Origin: Planctomycetota bacterium
GTDB lineage: Bacteria; Planctomycetota; J058; JAJDCP01
NCBI GenBank assembly: GCA_029260765.1
Contig: JAJDCP010000072.1
Location: 1 to 60,627 of the forward strand
DNA length: 60,627 nt
Direction: 5' to 3'
Below the pieces are notes generated by a model. It made no database searches. It saw only the letters and a list, made by a program, of their open reading frames with translations, and had not been told where the DNA came from. How positions within the stretch are numbered: the stretch's first letter is position 1; every line of letters begins with the position of its first letter. Shown piece by piece: positions 7,919 through 17,800 of this stretch. The position numbers and the translations under genes were made by a program.

Positions 7919-10900
7919 ATGAAGCGCCCCACCCTCGCGATCTTTTTCTGTTGTGCCGGCCTGTGTTGCTTGAGCGCCTGCAGCAGCCGCGGCAGCTCTT
8001 TCGGCGACATGCTGTTTGGCAGCCCTCTACCCAGCGCCGACGCCAGAAACAGCACCGCGGAACGCGGCTTCACCGCCCAGAGCCTGCGGCCAGAGAACCT
8101 CAGCGCTGAAGAGCTGAAGACCTGGCAGCGCTCGCAGCTGGTCCCCAACAGCGCCCGCCTGAAAGTCGGCGACGACGATGCCCTGCCGCTCAAAGCGATG
8201 CGGGCGGACGTGCGCATCGACGGCCACCGCGCCCGGGTGCTGCTCAGCTATCTGTATGAGAACACGCACGATCGACAGCTCGAAGGCACCTTCCAGCTAC
8301 GGCTGCCCAACGGAGCGTCGCCCTATCTGCTGGCTTTCGGCAACGCATACCTGGAGCTGGATGACGAGGGCCTGCAGCATGCGTTGGACCTGACGCCGTC
8401 GTATTCCAGCGACCCCGATAGCGTGATCGCCCAGCTTCCGAGCACTTGGAATCAGGTCAAAGCCGCCCGCATGACTCCCAGAGAGACAGCCGCCTTTGCC
8501 TACGGTTCGACCGTGCGGCGCAAGGTCGACCCGGCGCTCGCCGAATGGGCGGGAGCGGGGGTCTTCAACTGCCGGGTCTTCCCCCTGTTGCCCCGCCAAC
8601 AACAACGCATCATGATCGGCTACGACGTCGACCTGCTGGCCGTGGGTGAAGATTGGGAATACCGTTTCGACGTGCCTCAGGGCGTGCCCCATTGCCGGGT
8701 CGAGCTCGACGTCTCCCGCCTGGTCTGGGGCGCCGACCGCGGTGCCGCAGAGATGCAGATCGACCCGCAACCCGTGCAAGGTGTCGTCGACGACGCGCGT
8801 GCCCGCTTCGTGTTCGAAGACCCGGGGGCGCGCGCATTGCAGCTGCGGCTCAAGCAGCCTGGCAGTCTTGCCCTGGTCAGCCCTCTGGATGAAGACGGGG
8901 GCGGGCACTTCCTTGTGCAGCTCACACCCGACCTGCCGCGGGAAGAGGCCTCCGATGGCCGCGCCCAGGCCATCTTCCTACTCGACACATCCTTGAGCGC
9001 ACACCCGGACAAGCTCAACATCTGGCGCGACCTGCTGCTCGGCATCTTGTCCCACAACGAGGCACAGCTCGAGCGCTTCGCTGTACTGTTCTTCAATGTC
9101 GAGGCTCACCTCTGGCAGCCCGGCTTTGTGGCCAACACCCCCGAGCAACGCGATGCCCTGGCCAGGGCGATCGACGCGCTGGCGCTCGAGGCTGCCACCG
9201 ACCTGGGCAATGCGCTGGGCAGCGCCGCGGACTGCGAAGGCTTCGCCGACGCCGATCTCTTTCTACTCAGCGATGGTGCGGCCAACTGGGGAGAGACCGA
9301 TGGACGCACCCTGGCAGCGACGCTGCCCGCAGACTGGCAAGGCTCACTGTTCGCCTATGCGACAGGCCTGGCCGGCGGCTCACTGGCGACGCTCGAACAG
9401 CTCGGCCAGGCCCACCGGGGCGCGGTGTTCTCGGTGGTGGGCGAAGCGCAGCTCGCCGAGGCCGCCCGCGCGCATCGGCTCAAACCCTGGCGGATCGAGT
9501 CGCTCAGCATCGTCGGTGGTGAGCAACTGCTCGTGCAGGGCCAGCCACGCAACCTGTTCCCCGGCCAACGTTTGAAACTCGTGGGCCAGGGCCGGCTGCT
9601 CGGCTCGCAACCCATCCGCCTGCGGGTCCGGCAGGGGAGCCGCAGCCTCGAGCTCGAGCTGCCGATCGAGCGGATCGTGCCCTCTCCCCTGGCGCGGCGG
9701 GCCTTCGGCCAGCTGGCTGTCGAACAACTGGAGAGCTATCGGGGCGCTGACGCCCAGCTGAAGACCGCCTACGCACGCCACTTCCAGGTGCCCGGCCGCA
9801 GCTGCTCGCTGGTGATGCTCGAGAGCGAGGCGGACTACCAGGCCTTTGGCATCACCAACCAGGCCGACCTGGCAGTGATCGAAGCCGAGCCCGCCGCTGC
9901 GGCGGTCGAGCAGTGTGAACAGGCGCTCGGCGAAGCGGCCCAGAACCCGCGCGAACGCTTCTTGCGCTGGTTCGACGAGCTGCCCGAGCGGGCGATGGTC
10001 GATGTGCGCCTGCCCGAGGCGCTCCCGCTGTTGCTGCGCAACCTGCCGGCCAGCAGCTTCGAGCTGGACAGCGAGGCCCTACAATGCCAGCTGCGTGGTT
10101 GGGACGACCTGCCCGGGTCCTTCCACGAGCTGCTCGCGGCGCCGGAGCTCGACTACCTGGCATTTCAGCAAGAAGCCCAACGGCGCCTGCAAGCGGCCGG
10201 CCCCGCCGACGCCCTCAAGGCTGTCAGCTCGCTGATCGAACGCCAGCCCGGCGACGGCCAGCTCAGCCGGGACCTGGCTTTCCAGGCGCTGCAGTGGGGG
10301 TTGCCCGGCCATGCCTGGTTCCTGCTGCTGCGCGTGGCCGAGCAGCGCCCCTGGGAACCGCAGACCTATCTGGCGATGGGCGAGTGCCTGGCCGAGCTCG
10401 AGCGCCCCGACATGGCCATCGCCTGCTACGAGCTGGCTCTCGGCGGAAGCTGGGACGGACGTTTCGGCGAGTTCCAACAGGTGGCCTGGTACGGGTACCT
10501 GCCGCTGCTGCAGCGGGTGGTGCGCGGAGATCTTCCTTCAGGTCTGCGCAGCTTTGCCCGCCATCGGCTCAATGAGCTGGGCGGCCGCTACGGCACCTCG
10601 CGCGCCGACCTGGTAGTGGCCATCCAGTGGAACACCGAGGGCAACGATATCGACCTGCACGTGATCGAGCCGAGCGGAGAGGAGTGTTTCTACTCCCACC
10701 CCATCACCGACACGGGCCGGCTGAGCCAGGATGTCACCCAGGGCTACGGCCCGGAGATCTACGTCTGTGAGCAGGCCGACAGCGGGGTCTATCAGGTGCG
10801 GCTGCACTACTACGCGGGCGATACGAACCGCACGGGGCTGCGCACCCGGGTGTTCGCGACCGTGTATCGGAACTGGGGAACGCCCGCAGTCGAGGTCGAG

Positions 10901-10963
10901 CGCCTGGCCATCAACCTCGAGGAGAACAAACAGATGGTGGACGTGGTGGAGCTGAAGTTCTGA
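7919..10963 (+). CDS. VIT/vWA/DUF2135 lipoprotein
   Basis: This 1014-residue protein starts with a lipoprotein signal (hydrophobic core then LSAC, probable lipid attachment at that Cys). A VIT-like domain covers roughly residues 70-210. A von Willebrand factor A domain follows, with an intact MIDAS start DTSLS (D356) and a later FLLSDG strand. A helical, TPR-like stretch lies around 760-870. The last 115 residues (IQWNTEGNDIDLHV onward) resemble DUF2135/YfaP. VIT plus vWA proteins bind protein partners through a metal ion. The lipid anchor places it in a membrane facing the periplasm. A GAGGAG precedes the ATG. Confidence 0.88.
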   Translation: MKRPTLAIFFCCAGLCCLSACSSRGSSFGDMLFGSPLPSADARNSTAERGFTAQSLRPENLSAEELKTWQRSQLVPNSARLKVGDDDALPLKAMRADVRIDGHRARVLLSYLYENTHDRQLEGTFQLRLPNGASPYLLAFGNAYLELDDEGLQHALDLTPSYSSDPDSVIAQLPSTWNQVKAARMTPRETAAFAYGSTVRRKVDPALAEWAGAGVFNCRVFPLLPRQQQRIMIGYDVDLLAVGEDWEYRFDVPQGVPHCRVELDVSRLVWGADRGAAEMQIDPQPVQGVVDDARARFVFEDPGARALQLRLKQPGSLALVSPLDEDGGGHFLVQLTPDLPREEASDGRAQAIFLLDTSLSAHPDKLNIWRDLLLGILSHNEAQLERFAVLFFNVEAHLWQPGFVANTPEQRDALARAIDALALEAATDLGNALGSAADCEGFADADLFLLSDGAANWGETDGRTLAATLPADWQGSLFAYATGLAGGSLATLEQLGQAHRGAVFSVVGEAQLAEAARAHRLKPWRIESLSIVGGEQLLVQGQPRNLFPGQRLKLVGQGRLLGSQPIRLRVRQGSRSLELELPIERIVPSPLARRAFGQLAVEQLESYRGADAQLKTAYARHFQVPGRSCSLVMLESEADYQAFGITNQADLAVIEAEPAAAAVEQCEQALGEAAQNPRERFLRWFDELPERAMVDVRLPEALPLLLRNLPASSFELDSEALQCQLRGWDDLPGSFHELLAAPELDYLAFQQEAQRRLQAAGPADALKAVSSLIERQPGDGQLSRDLAFQALQWGLPGHAWFLLLRVAEQRPWEPQTYLAMGECLAELERPDMAIACYELALGGSWDGRFGEFQQVAWYGYLPLLQRVVRGDLPSGLRSFARHRLNELGGRYGTSRADLVVAIQWNTEGNDIDLHVIEPSGEECFYSHPITDTGRLSQDVTQGYGPEIYVCEQADSGVYQVRLHYYAGDTNRTGLRTRVFATVYRNWGTPAVEVERLAINLEENKQMVDVVELKF

Positions 10964-10969
10964 GGAAGA

Positions 10970-11575
10970 TCAGCCCTCCCAGCTCTTTTCTTCGAGGGCA
11001 TCCTGCCACAGTCTGTACAACTCCGAACGCTGGCCCGGGTCCATGCGGGCCTCGAGTTGTTGGTAGTCGGCTGGATCGAGGCGCTTGAGCAGCTCGACCA
11101 CATCGCTGGTGTCGCGATGCCGGGCCGCTTGCAGCTTGAGGGCCAACAGGCCGGCCAACCCGATCACTTCGGGATCCCTCAGACTGGCCTCGACGCTCGC
11201 GGGTGACGGGAAGGGTTGGGAACCAGGCCGGGGCAGCGTCTGTCCGCTGATCAGCAGGTCGACGCGCACACCCGTCGCCTGGTGTGTCAAACGTGCCGCA
11301 GAGGTGCGCACGAAGCCGAAGACGGCGAGCAGTTCCGCGTCGAGCCGCGCCAGGTCATCCGCCTCGATCAGCACATCCAGGTCGACGGTTGTACGCTGAT
11401 AACCGTGATGCACCACCGCGACTCCACCGACAATCTTGAACGCGACGCCCGCGGCTCGCAAGAGCGCGCGCAGCCGGGGTAGGGCCTGATCTACGGGGGA
11501 TGATTCTGGTTCCATCGCCTGGGCAAAGCACCTGAGCCGAGCCAGACGCGTGGTTGTCGCGTCGTGCGCTTCCAT
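10970..11575 (-). CDS. Nucleotidyltransferase-fold protein (AbiEii/DUF1814-like)
   Basis: This 201-residue protein has the nucleotidyltransferase signature: a GG pair at 50-51 (KIVGGVAV), then R61TTVDLDVLI with the D65/D67 metal-binding pair. Downstream residues include a VDLLISG strand that may carry the third carboxylate, and a helical tail. Similar folds occur in AbiEii-type toxins and in orphan housekeeping nucleotidyltransferases. No AbiEi-like antitoxin gene is adjacent, so a toxin-antitoxin role is not supported. It converges tail to tail with the VIT/vWA gene, six bases apart. The ATG at 11575 has a weak ribosome binding site; the ATG at 11515 is an alternative. Confidence 0.75.
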   Translation of the reverse strand: MEAHDATTTRLARLRCFAQAMEPESSPVDQALPRLRALLRAAGVAFKIVGGVAVVHHGYQRTTVDLDVLIEADDLARLDAELLAVFGFVRTSAARLTHQATGVRVDLLISGQTLPRPGSQPFPSPASVEASLRDPEVIGLAGLLALKLQAARHRDTSDVVELLKRLDPADYQQLEARMDPGQRSELYRLWQDALEEKSWEG

Positions 11576-11617
11576 ACTTGCAGGGTAGCAACCGGGGCGG
11601 ATGTTCTCAAACCCGGC

Positions 11618-12907
11618 TCACTCGGCCAGCGCGTACAACTCGAGCTCCGAGCCCTGGTACGGACTGGCCGCCAACCACTCGGCGAAGGACCCCGTGACAA
11701 AGCCATCGTCGCCTTCCAGCCCGCTGAACTGGGCCTGGGCGAGGGTGCCGTCGGCAGCGACGCGCACAAAGCCCATCTGCCCGCTGTCTCCCTTCCGCAG
11801 GTTGAAGAAATACAGCCCGCCGGCCTGCAGCCAATCGGCCTCCAGCAACAACAGCACGGAGGTGCGGCGGCACAGCTCGGAGGCGGGAATGCGCAAGGGA
11901 CTGCCCAGTCCGAAGTGGCGCGCGATGCGGTCGCCGTGCCACTGCTGCACTTCGAGGTTGTACCCATTCAACCACTGCGGGCCGTCACGGAGCTGATGCA
12001 ACACAGCCGAAGCGAAGGTCGCGCAGCCCAGACCCAGCTCGCTGCGTTGTGTGCTGGCGGCGAGCACGATCGCCCCCTGACGGTTGACGTAACCTGCCGG
12101 GTTGTAGACCAAGCCACGGGTGTAGGGAGCCAGCACCTGCTCAAAGTCGAGCTGCGCCTCCCAACGGGGCGCATCTTCGGCCTCTTCCAGCGTCAACTGC
12201 ACATAATCGCTGTGCACGAAGCCCTGATCGTCGCCGTGACCGACCTGCCACCAGTCTCCTTCGCCAGCGAGCACCACGATCTGATCGCCCGCTGCCAGCT
12301 TGCCGACCACACCATGCTCGCGTCCTGGCCCGTCGCGTAGATTCAGAGAGTTTTGCACCAGGGGTGTGCCGCGCAGAGTGACCCGCTCGGCCAGCTGGCT
12401 TCTGAGCATCACAAGCAGCGGCTGGTCGTTCGGCAAGCCCAGTTCAATCGGGCCGGCCAGCAGCTCGGGCAGCAGACCGCGACTGTCGGATTCGTGCGCC
12501 AACTTGCCGGCCAGGGCACGGCACCAGCGTGGGAAGTCGCGCACCCGGGTCTCGCTGCCACGCAGCTGCCAGGCCAGCAGCGCGGCCTGGACGCCGTCCC
12601 GGAAGCGGGTCACGGCGCTGGTCAAGCGGGCGCGGTCCAAGCGGCTACTGGGAAACGTGGTTGAACCCGGCGCAGCTTCGGACAAAAGGGCCAACGTCTG
12701 CGCCAAGGGCAGATTGTCTTCGACTCCCGCGGGAAAATGTCCGCGCTCGACACCGCGCACCAGAAGCTCACGCAGCTCGAGCAGCCGCAGCCCGAGCAGG
12801 CGGCTCTCCGCGGGAGGCTCGTCGGCCTGGGCGCGCGGAAGCAGGGTTACGGCGAGCAGACAGACAGCCAGGGACAGCCAAGGAGCCTGTCGGGATTCTC
12901 GCTTCAC
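11618..12907 (-). CDS. Exported protein with SH3-like domain
   Basis: This protein of about 429 residues has an N-terminal hydrophobic segment (LSLAVCLLAVTLLPRAQA) that looks like a signal peptide. A bacterial SH3 domain lies about residues 185-240 (SLNLRDGPG...VVGKLAAGDQIVVL...WWQV...GFVHSDYV). Such domains bind cell-wall peptides. The rest is not recognised. The first usable in-frame start before the signal peptide is a GTG at 12907. That codon and the first residues (VKRESRQAP) lie inside a dispersed repeat element (12881-13038), so the element appears to supply the N-terminus. Other in-frame starts upstream would add implausible, repeat-encoded sequence. No good ribosome binding site is visible. 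Confidence 0.7.
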   Translation of the reverse strand: MKRESRQAPWLSLAVCLLAVTLLPRAQADEPPAESRLLGLRLLELRELLVRGVERGHFPAGVEDNLPLAQTLALLSEAAPGSTTFPSSRLDRARLTSAVTRFRDGVQAALLAWQLRGSETRVRDFPRWCRALAGKLAHESDSRGLLPELLAGPIELGLPNDQPLLVMLRSQLAERVTLRGTPLVQNSLNLRDGPGREHGVVGKLAAGDQIVVLAGEGDWWQVGHGDDQGFVHSDYVQLTLEEAEDAPRWEAQLDFEQVLAPYTRGLVYNPAGYVNRQGAIVLAASTQRSELGLGCATFASAVLHQLRDGPQWLNGYNLEVQQWHGDRIARHFGLGSPLRIPASELCRRTSVLLLLEADWLQAGGLYFFNLRKGDSGQMGFVRVAADGTLAQAQFSGLEGDDGFVTGSFAEWLAASPYQGSELELYALAE

Positions 12908-13038
12908 GGAGCACCACGGCGGCGGGCCGCTAGCATCGTCCTCCTCATCACCGCTACACGTAGGGCCTCTTCGTCGATCCTTGCTATCGACCCGCCGGCG
13001 CGGCACTCCGCCTTGCGAGACTTCCGACACACTCCTAG
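12881..13038 (-). repeat. Dispersed ~160-bp element with terminal inverted repeats, copy 1
   Basis: This is the first of three related copies in the window (others at 50333-50493 and 60506-60627). Read on the minus strand it starts CTAGGAGTGTGTCGGAAG and ends with the near-complement of that sequence. The two ends therefore form an imperfect terminal inverted repeat of about 20 bases. Inside are blocks shared with the other copies, such as CGCCGGCGGGTCGAT and GCGGCCCGCCGCCGTGG. A central short hairpin (CTAC-GT-GTAG) sits where the other copies have a different hairpin. It encodes no transposase and resembles a MITE or large REP-type repeat. Confidence 0.75.
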
Positions 13039-13089
13039 ACATCAGATGACCTCCAGGGACCGCGCCCTTACGGCGTGGACCTTTAAGAA

Positions 13090-14259
13090 CTATCGGTGCG
13101 CTGGGGGCTCGGGGTTGAGTGCTTCGGCGTCTGCGGTCTCGGAGTCGGCGGGCAGCGGCCACTGTCCCAGCTCGATCTTCTGCAGCAGGCCATCCTGCAA
13201 GCCCACCCAGACCTGCCAGCGCAGCGAGCGCAGGCGGCAGAATTGGCCCAGGCAATAGATGGCAACGCCCAGTGGCAGGAAGAAGCCGCAAGGGAGCAGG
13301 CCTGCGGCCGCCCCACGCCCCGGAGCTGACAAACCTACCACAACACCCAGAATGAGGGGCGGCAGCGTCGCGAGCGTGGCCGCGATGGCGAGTAGACGGC
13401 CGAGCAACACCAGGCGCTCCACCTCGGGGCGGGGCGTGCTGCGGTCTTGTTCTCCACGCATCGCCGCCACGATCACGGCCCCCTGCTGCCGTAACTCATG
13501 TTGAAAACGCCGCGCCCGGCGTGCCCAGGCAGGCAAGAGCACCACAACCGCTGCCAGGGGCAATCCTCCTGCAAGGGCACCCAACTGCAGCACTCGTCGG
13601 GCAGACACGCCTGCACGCAGGATAAGCTGGCTTGCCTCAAAGGCCTGGATTCCAAACCAAACCAACAACGCAACCGCCAACAGGACGCTCACCACAGACC
13701 AGGCCCGCAGCGGCCAGCTCACGCCAGCCAGACTCGGCGGCTGCGGAGGATCGTGGTCGTCGTTCCGCTCGAGCACAGACAACCACTTGTCGAGCGCGCC
13801 GAAGACTTCCGGTCCCTGCCGCAACCAGGCCGAAGCGCCGAGACAGCAGCCGAACACGATCAGGTGCACGGGCAGCAACTCACCCTGCGCGTTGCTCTGG
13901 AATACCGCAGGAAGAAGGATCACGAGCCATACGAGCACCCACTGCAAGCGTGCCTGGCCGGAGTGCTCACTGAGGCCGGGCAGCAGGTTCTGGCCGGGCG
14001 CGCTCTTGAGCTGCAGGCCATGCAGCCGCGCGATCAGGCAGCCGAACAAGGCAGGCTCCCTGCGCCAGAAAATCCCCAGCGCCCCGATCCAGAGGCCAAG
14101 GCAAAACGGCAACAGCACCCAATAGGGTCGCCACGTCCTGGACCCGGTTGCGGACAAGCAAGCGCCGAGAATCCCAGCCCCGGCCATCACCCACAGACAC
14201 ACACTGCCTGCGCTGCCATAACTGCGCTCTGCCCTGGCCAAGCTCTCGTCATCGCCCAT
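13090..14259 (-). CDS. Multi-pass membrane protein of unknown function
   Basis: This 389-residue protein has around nine hydrophobic segments (for example WVMAGAGILGACLSA, WVLLPFCLGLWIGALGIF, WVLVWLVILLPAVF, VVSVLLAVALLVWFGI, LAGGLPLAAVVVLLPAW). It ends in a soluble, Pro/Glu-rich tail. I recognise no family. Its ATG lies within the last bases of the NTAQ1 gene (11-bp overlap) and has a GGGGGGAG upstream. It is therefore translated with NTAQ1 and the giant kinase, and may share their process at the membrane. Confidence 0.7.
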   Translation of the reverse strand: MGDDESLARAERSYGSAGSVCLWVMAGAGILGACLSATGSRTWRPYWVLLPFCLGLWIGALGIFWRREPALFGCLIARLHGLQLKSAPGQNLLPGLSEHSGQARLQWVLVWLVILLPAVFQSNAQGELLPVHLIVFGCCLGASAWLRQGPEVFGALDKWLSVLERNDDHDPPQPPSLAGVSWPLRAWSVVSVLLAVALLVWFGIQAFEASQLILRAGVSARRVLQLGALAGGLPLAAVVVLLPAWARRARRFQHELRQQGAVIVAAMRGEQDRSTPRPEVERLVLLGRLLAIAATLATLPPLILGVVVGLSAPGRGAAAGLLPCGFFLPLGVAIYCLGQFCRLRSLRWQVWVGLQDGLLQKIELGQWPLPADSETADAEALNPEPPAHR

Positions 14260-14809
14260 GGCGCTCCCCCCAGCCCCGCAACAGCTGCGCGAAGTCGAGC
14301 ACCATCCCGGAGCCGGGCGCGTCCATCGCCACGAGCTCCATCAGGTTCGACGGCTTGCCGCTCCCCAGCGCATCCCAGGCCGGTGGGGGATGCAGCCAGC
14401 TGCCATCCGCGGCCCGCATGTGACTTCGGTCGCTGGCGAAGTCCCGGCGGAACGGCTCCGCGTCCAGCACTCGGAAGCGCGCTTGGTAGCCTGGCGGATC
14501 TGCCAGGCCTGCCGCGAAGCTCTGGAGCAGGTAGTCTGGCGCGGCAACCGGCATTCCCAGCCGGCTGTCCTGATCCCAGACCTGCCAAGCCTGCGCGCGC
14601 ACGGCCAGCACCACATGGTAGTCCCAGAACAGACTGTGGCCCGGCGGCGCCGCGCGCTGTGCGCCGAAGCGGCAACAGCGCTTTGCGTTGGAGATGAAGA
14701 CCACCTGCCGCTCGCACGCCGCGAAGCCGGGATCCCCCGCCAACCACCAGACATTTTCCTCACAGTAGTACGGCTGGTAGCGCAGCGGATCCTGAGGCCC
14801 GGCACTCAC
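14249..14809 (-). CDS. Protein N-terminal glutamine amidohydrolase (NTAQ1 family)
   Basis: This 186-residue protein matches the eukaryotic NTAQ1 signature: YYCEENVWWL with the probable nucleophile C16, WDYHVVL with H65, the VWDQDS segment supplying the acid (D79 or D81), and a C-terminal FASDRSHM block. In animals this enzyme deamidates N-terminal Gln of proteins to Glu, feeding the Arg/N-degron pathway (EC 3.5.1.122). The start is a GTG whose last bases overlap the kinase stop (GTGA), with GGAG upstream, so it is co-translated with the kinase. The same activity in a bacterium is inferred from conserved residues only. Confidence 0.88.
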   Translation of the reverse strand: MSAGPQDPLRYQPYYCEENVWWLAGDPGFAACERQVVFISNAKRCCRFGAQRAAPPGHSLFWDYHVVLAVRAQAWQVWDQDSRLGMPVAAPDYLLQSFAAGLADPPGYQARFRVLDAEPFRRDFASDRSHMRAADGSWLHPPPAWDALGSGKPSNLMELVAMDAPGSGMVLDFAQLLRGWGERHGR

Positions 14810-17800
14810 CGCATGCGCTCCAACAACTCCGCGAAGGCCGGCAGCTCATGCAGCACCTGCAATGCCTCCTCGCGAGCTGTCCGCTCCGCCTCCTTCCAGC
14901 CGAAGTCGACCGCCTCCCCCAGGTATTCCAACGACTCCTGCAACCAGGCCTGCCTCGTGTGGGCTTCACTGCTGGCAGAGCCGAAATGCGCCGTCAGGCA
15001 AGCCAGGCTGTACAGCACATGCAGGTTGCGTGGGCGCAGCGCGCGCGCTCGCAAATAATCCTCATAGTAGGCTTGGTGTTGCCCCAGCTGTGCGTGCAGA
15101 TCTCCGCGTTCGATAAAGGTGGCCGGGTCCTGCGCATCGAGCTGCAGCGCCTGCCCATAATCTTCCAGAGCTTCCTCTGTCCTGCCCAGCTGCCAGAAAA
15201 CCCGCGCGCGCATCACGTAGTTGAGCGGCTTCGCGGGAGCCAGCCGCAACGCAGCCTGCATATCGGGCAAGGCCTGGCTGGCACGCCCCAGCCGCAGGCG
15301 GCAGCTGGCGCGGGCAAGATAGAGCGCGGCTTGCTGGAATCCCAGAGCCTCGGCCCGGTCGTAGTCGATGATGGCCTGCTCGAGATCCTCCTGGAAGTAG
15401 TGGGCGTTGCCGCGCAGATAGACGAACTCCGGATCGCGCGGCGCCAGCTCGATGGCCTTGTCGAGGTCGCGGAAACCTACCTGCCAGTTGCCCAGCGACA
15501 AGTGGGCCTGGGCCCGGTCGCGCAGGATGCGTGCATCGCCCGGTTGCAGGGCCAGCGCCCGATCGAAATCAGGCAGAGCCTGTTCGGGATCATTGCGCGC
15601 CATCCAGGTATTGGCGCGGTTGTGCCAGGCGGGAGCAAAGCCGGGGTCGAGCTCGATGGCGCGGTCGAAATCGTCCAGCGCGAGCTCGGTCTCGGCCAGG
15701 TCCAACCAGGCACAACCCCGGTTCGACCAACAGTAGCCCGAGAGCGGGTCGAGCTCGAGCGAGCGGCTGTAGTCGGCCACGGCTTCGCGCACACGTCCCA
15801 GCCGCGCGAGCAGCACCCCCCGGTTCGACCAGATCAGCGCGTCGTCGGGATCTGCCTGTAGCGCCTGCCCGTACGACCGCAAGGCCTCGTCGGGACGCCC
15901 CAGTGCCTGCAGGGCGGCAGCCTGGCCGGACCAGGCCGAGGCCATGCCCGGGTCGAGGGCCAGCGCCTGGCTGAAGTCTTCGAGGGCTTGGGGATAGGTC
16001 TCGCGCGCGAGCCGCAACGCGCCCCGCTCATCCCAGGGACGCGGGTCATCAGGAGCGAGCGCGAGGGCGCGGCTGAAATCGACGATGGCACCGGCCGGGT
16101 CTCCCTTGTCCTTGCGCAGGCGGCCGCGCCGCAGGTAGGCATCGGCGCTGACCAGGGGCATCTCGACGTCGGGCAGGGGAATGCGGCGGAACACACGCGC
16201 GATCTGGTGCCAGGCGTCGCTGCTCGCGCCCAGCCGTTCGCGGGCCGCGACCAACACGCTGTCCGCAGCGGGCAGGCGGGTGTTGCAGAGGGCCTCACCG
16301 CAGGTGACAGCGAGCCTGTGATCCCAGACCACCGCCATGAAGGCAGCCAGCCCGGGCAGCGCCAGCTCGGGCAGATCGATATGGCCCAGACAGCGCAGAA
16401 TCAGCTCGAGCTCTTCGCGTTCTGCCTGGCTGTAGGTGCGCGGCTGGCCCCGGCGGCTCTCGGCGGCTGCGCGTTCGCGGTAGGGCAGCAGCGCCTCCTG
16501 CAACACGGCCAGAGCTTCGGCGCTGCGGAACCCGCTCAGCTCGATCAGGTAGTCGTCGGGGGTGGGCGCCCAGCTGTCCCGGCCAGGCCGGTCGCGCCCC
16601 AGGCGTAGATCTTCGAGCGCAGCCCGGGTGGTCTGTTGCTGCCAGAGCAGCAAAGCCTGACGCTCCGTTTGTAGTTGGGCGCGATGCTGCTCCAGGCTGA
16701 GCAGATCTTCGGGCATGGCCTCCAGCACCAACTCGGCCAGAGCGTAGGACTCATTGTGCAACGCCAGGGTGAACGCCCGCTGCTGGTGTTCGACCAGCCG
16801 CTCTCGCCAGGCGTGAACCTGGTGCAGCTGCAAGAGCGCCACCTGCTGGCCCGCCACCGGCTCGCGGGCGCGGCGCAACAGCGTCTGCGCGCAACCCGCC
16901 AGCTCGAGCAGCTCGAGCACACGCTCGGTGTTGGCGGCACGCTGCTGGCCGTCGATCAGCAGGCGTCCCTGCTTGCGTTGCTCACCGTAGCGCTCGAGCA
17001 GAGCGTCGGTGTGCGCGGCCAGCTTCGCGGACTCCTGCGCCTCGAGCCGTTGCTCGAGCGTGCGCAGCTCGCCACGCCGCAAGCTGATCAGATCCTGTTG
17101 GTTGGCGTGCGCGCGCTGCAGAAATGCGATGCTGACCGCGACCACAACCAGGGCAGCCAACGCGGTCACCCGCCAGACTCGTTGGTTGCGGCGGTAGGCC
17201 AGCCAGAGCCGGCGCAGCCAGGAAGGACGCTTGTAAGTGATCGGCTTGCGCGCGAGGTAGGCCTCGAGATCGTGCTGCAGTGCGGTCATGCTTCGGTAGC
17301 GGTCGCCCGGCTCGGGCTCCAGTCCACCCATCAAGATGGTGCCGATCTCCCAGGGCAGATCGCTGACGAGGGCCCTGGGATGCGCGGGCAACTGGCCGGA
17401 CAGCTTGCGGGTGCGCACTTCGGCGACGCTGCTCGTGCCGTGGCCGAACAAGCGGCGGCGGGCGAAAAGCTCATAGAAGCTGGCACACAGAGAGTACAGA
17501 TCGCTGGCAGGACCGACTTCGATCTCGGCGTTGGCTGCCCGCAGCTGCTCGGGAGACATGTAGGCTTCGGTACCGAAGACCTGGCCCGTGCGGGTGACGA
17601 TCGTACGTCCCTCGTCGAGGGAGCGGGCGATACCGAAGTCCATCAGCTTGAGCTGACCGTGCTCGTTCAGCATCAGGTTCGCCGGCTTGACATCGCGATG
17701 GATCAGGCCCACGCCATGCACGCTCGCCAGCGCCCGAGCCGCTTGCAGGAACCAGGCCACACGCTGATCGAGGGGCGGCTGCTCGGCTTCGGCAAAGACC

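Noticed and set aside
10970..11575. AbiE-type abortive-infection toxin
   Set aside because: The fold fits, but no antitoxin gene is adjacent and there are no other defence genes around.
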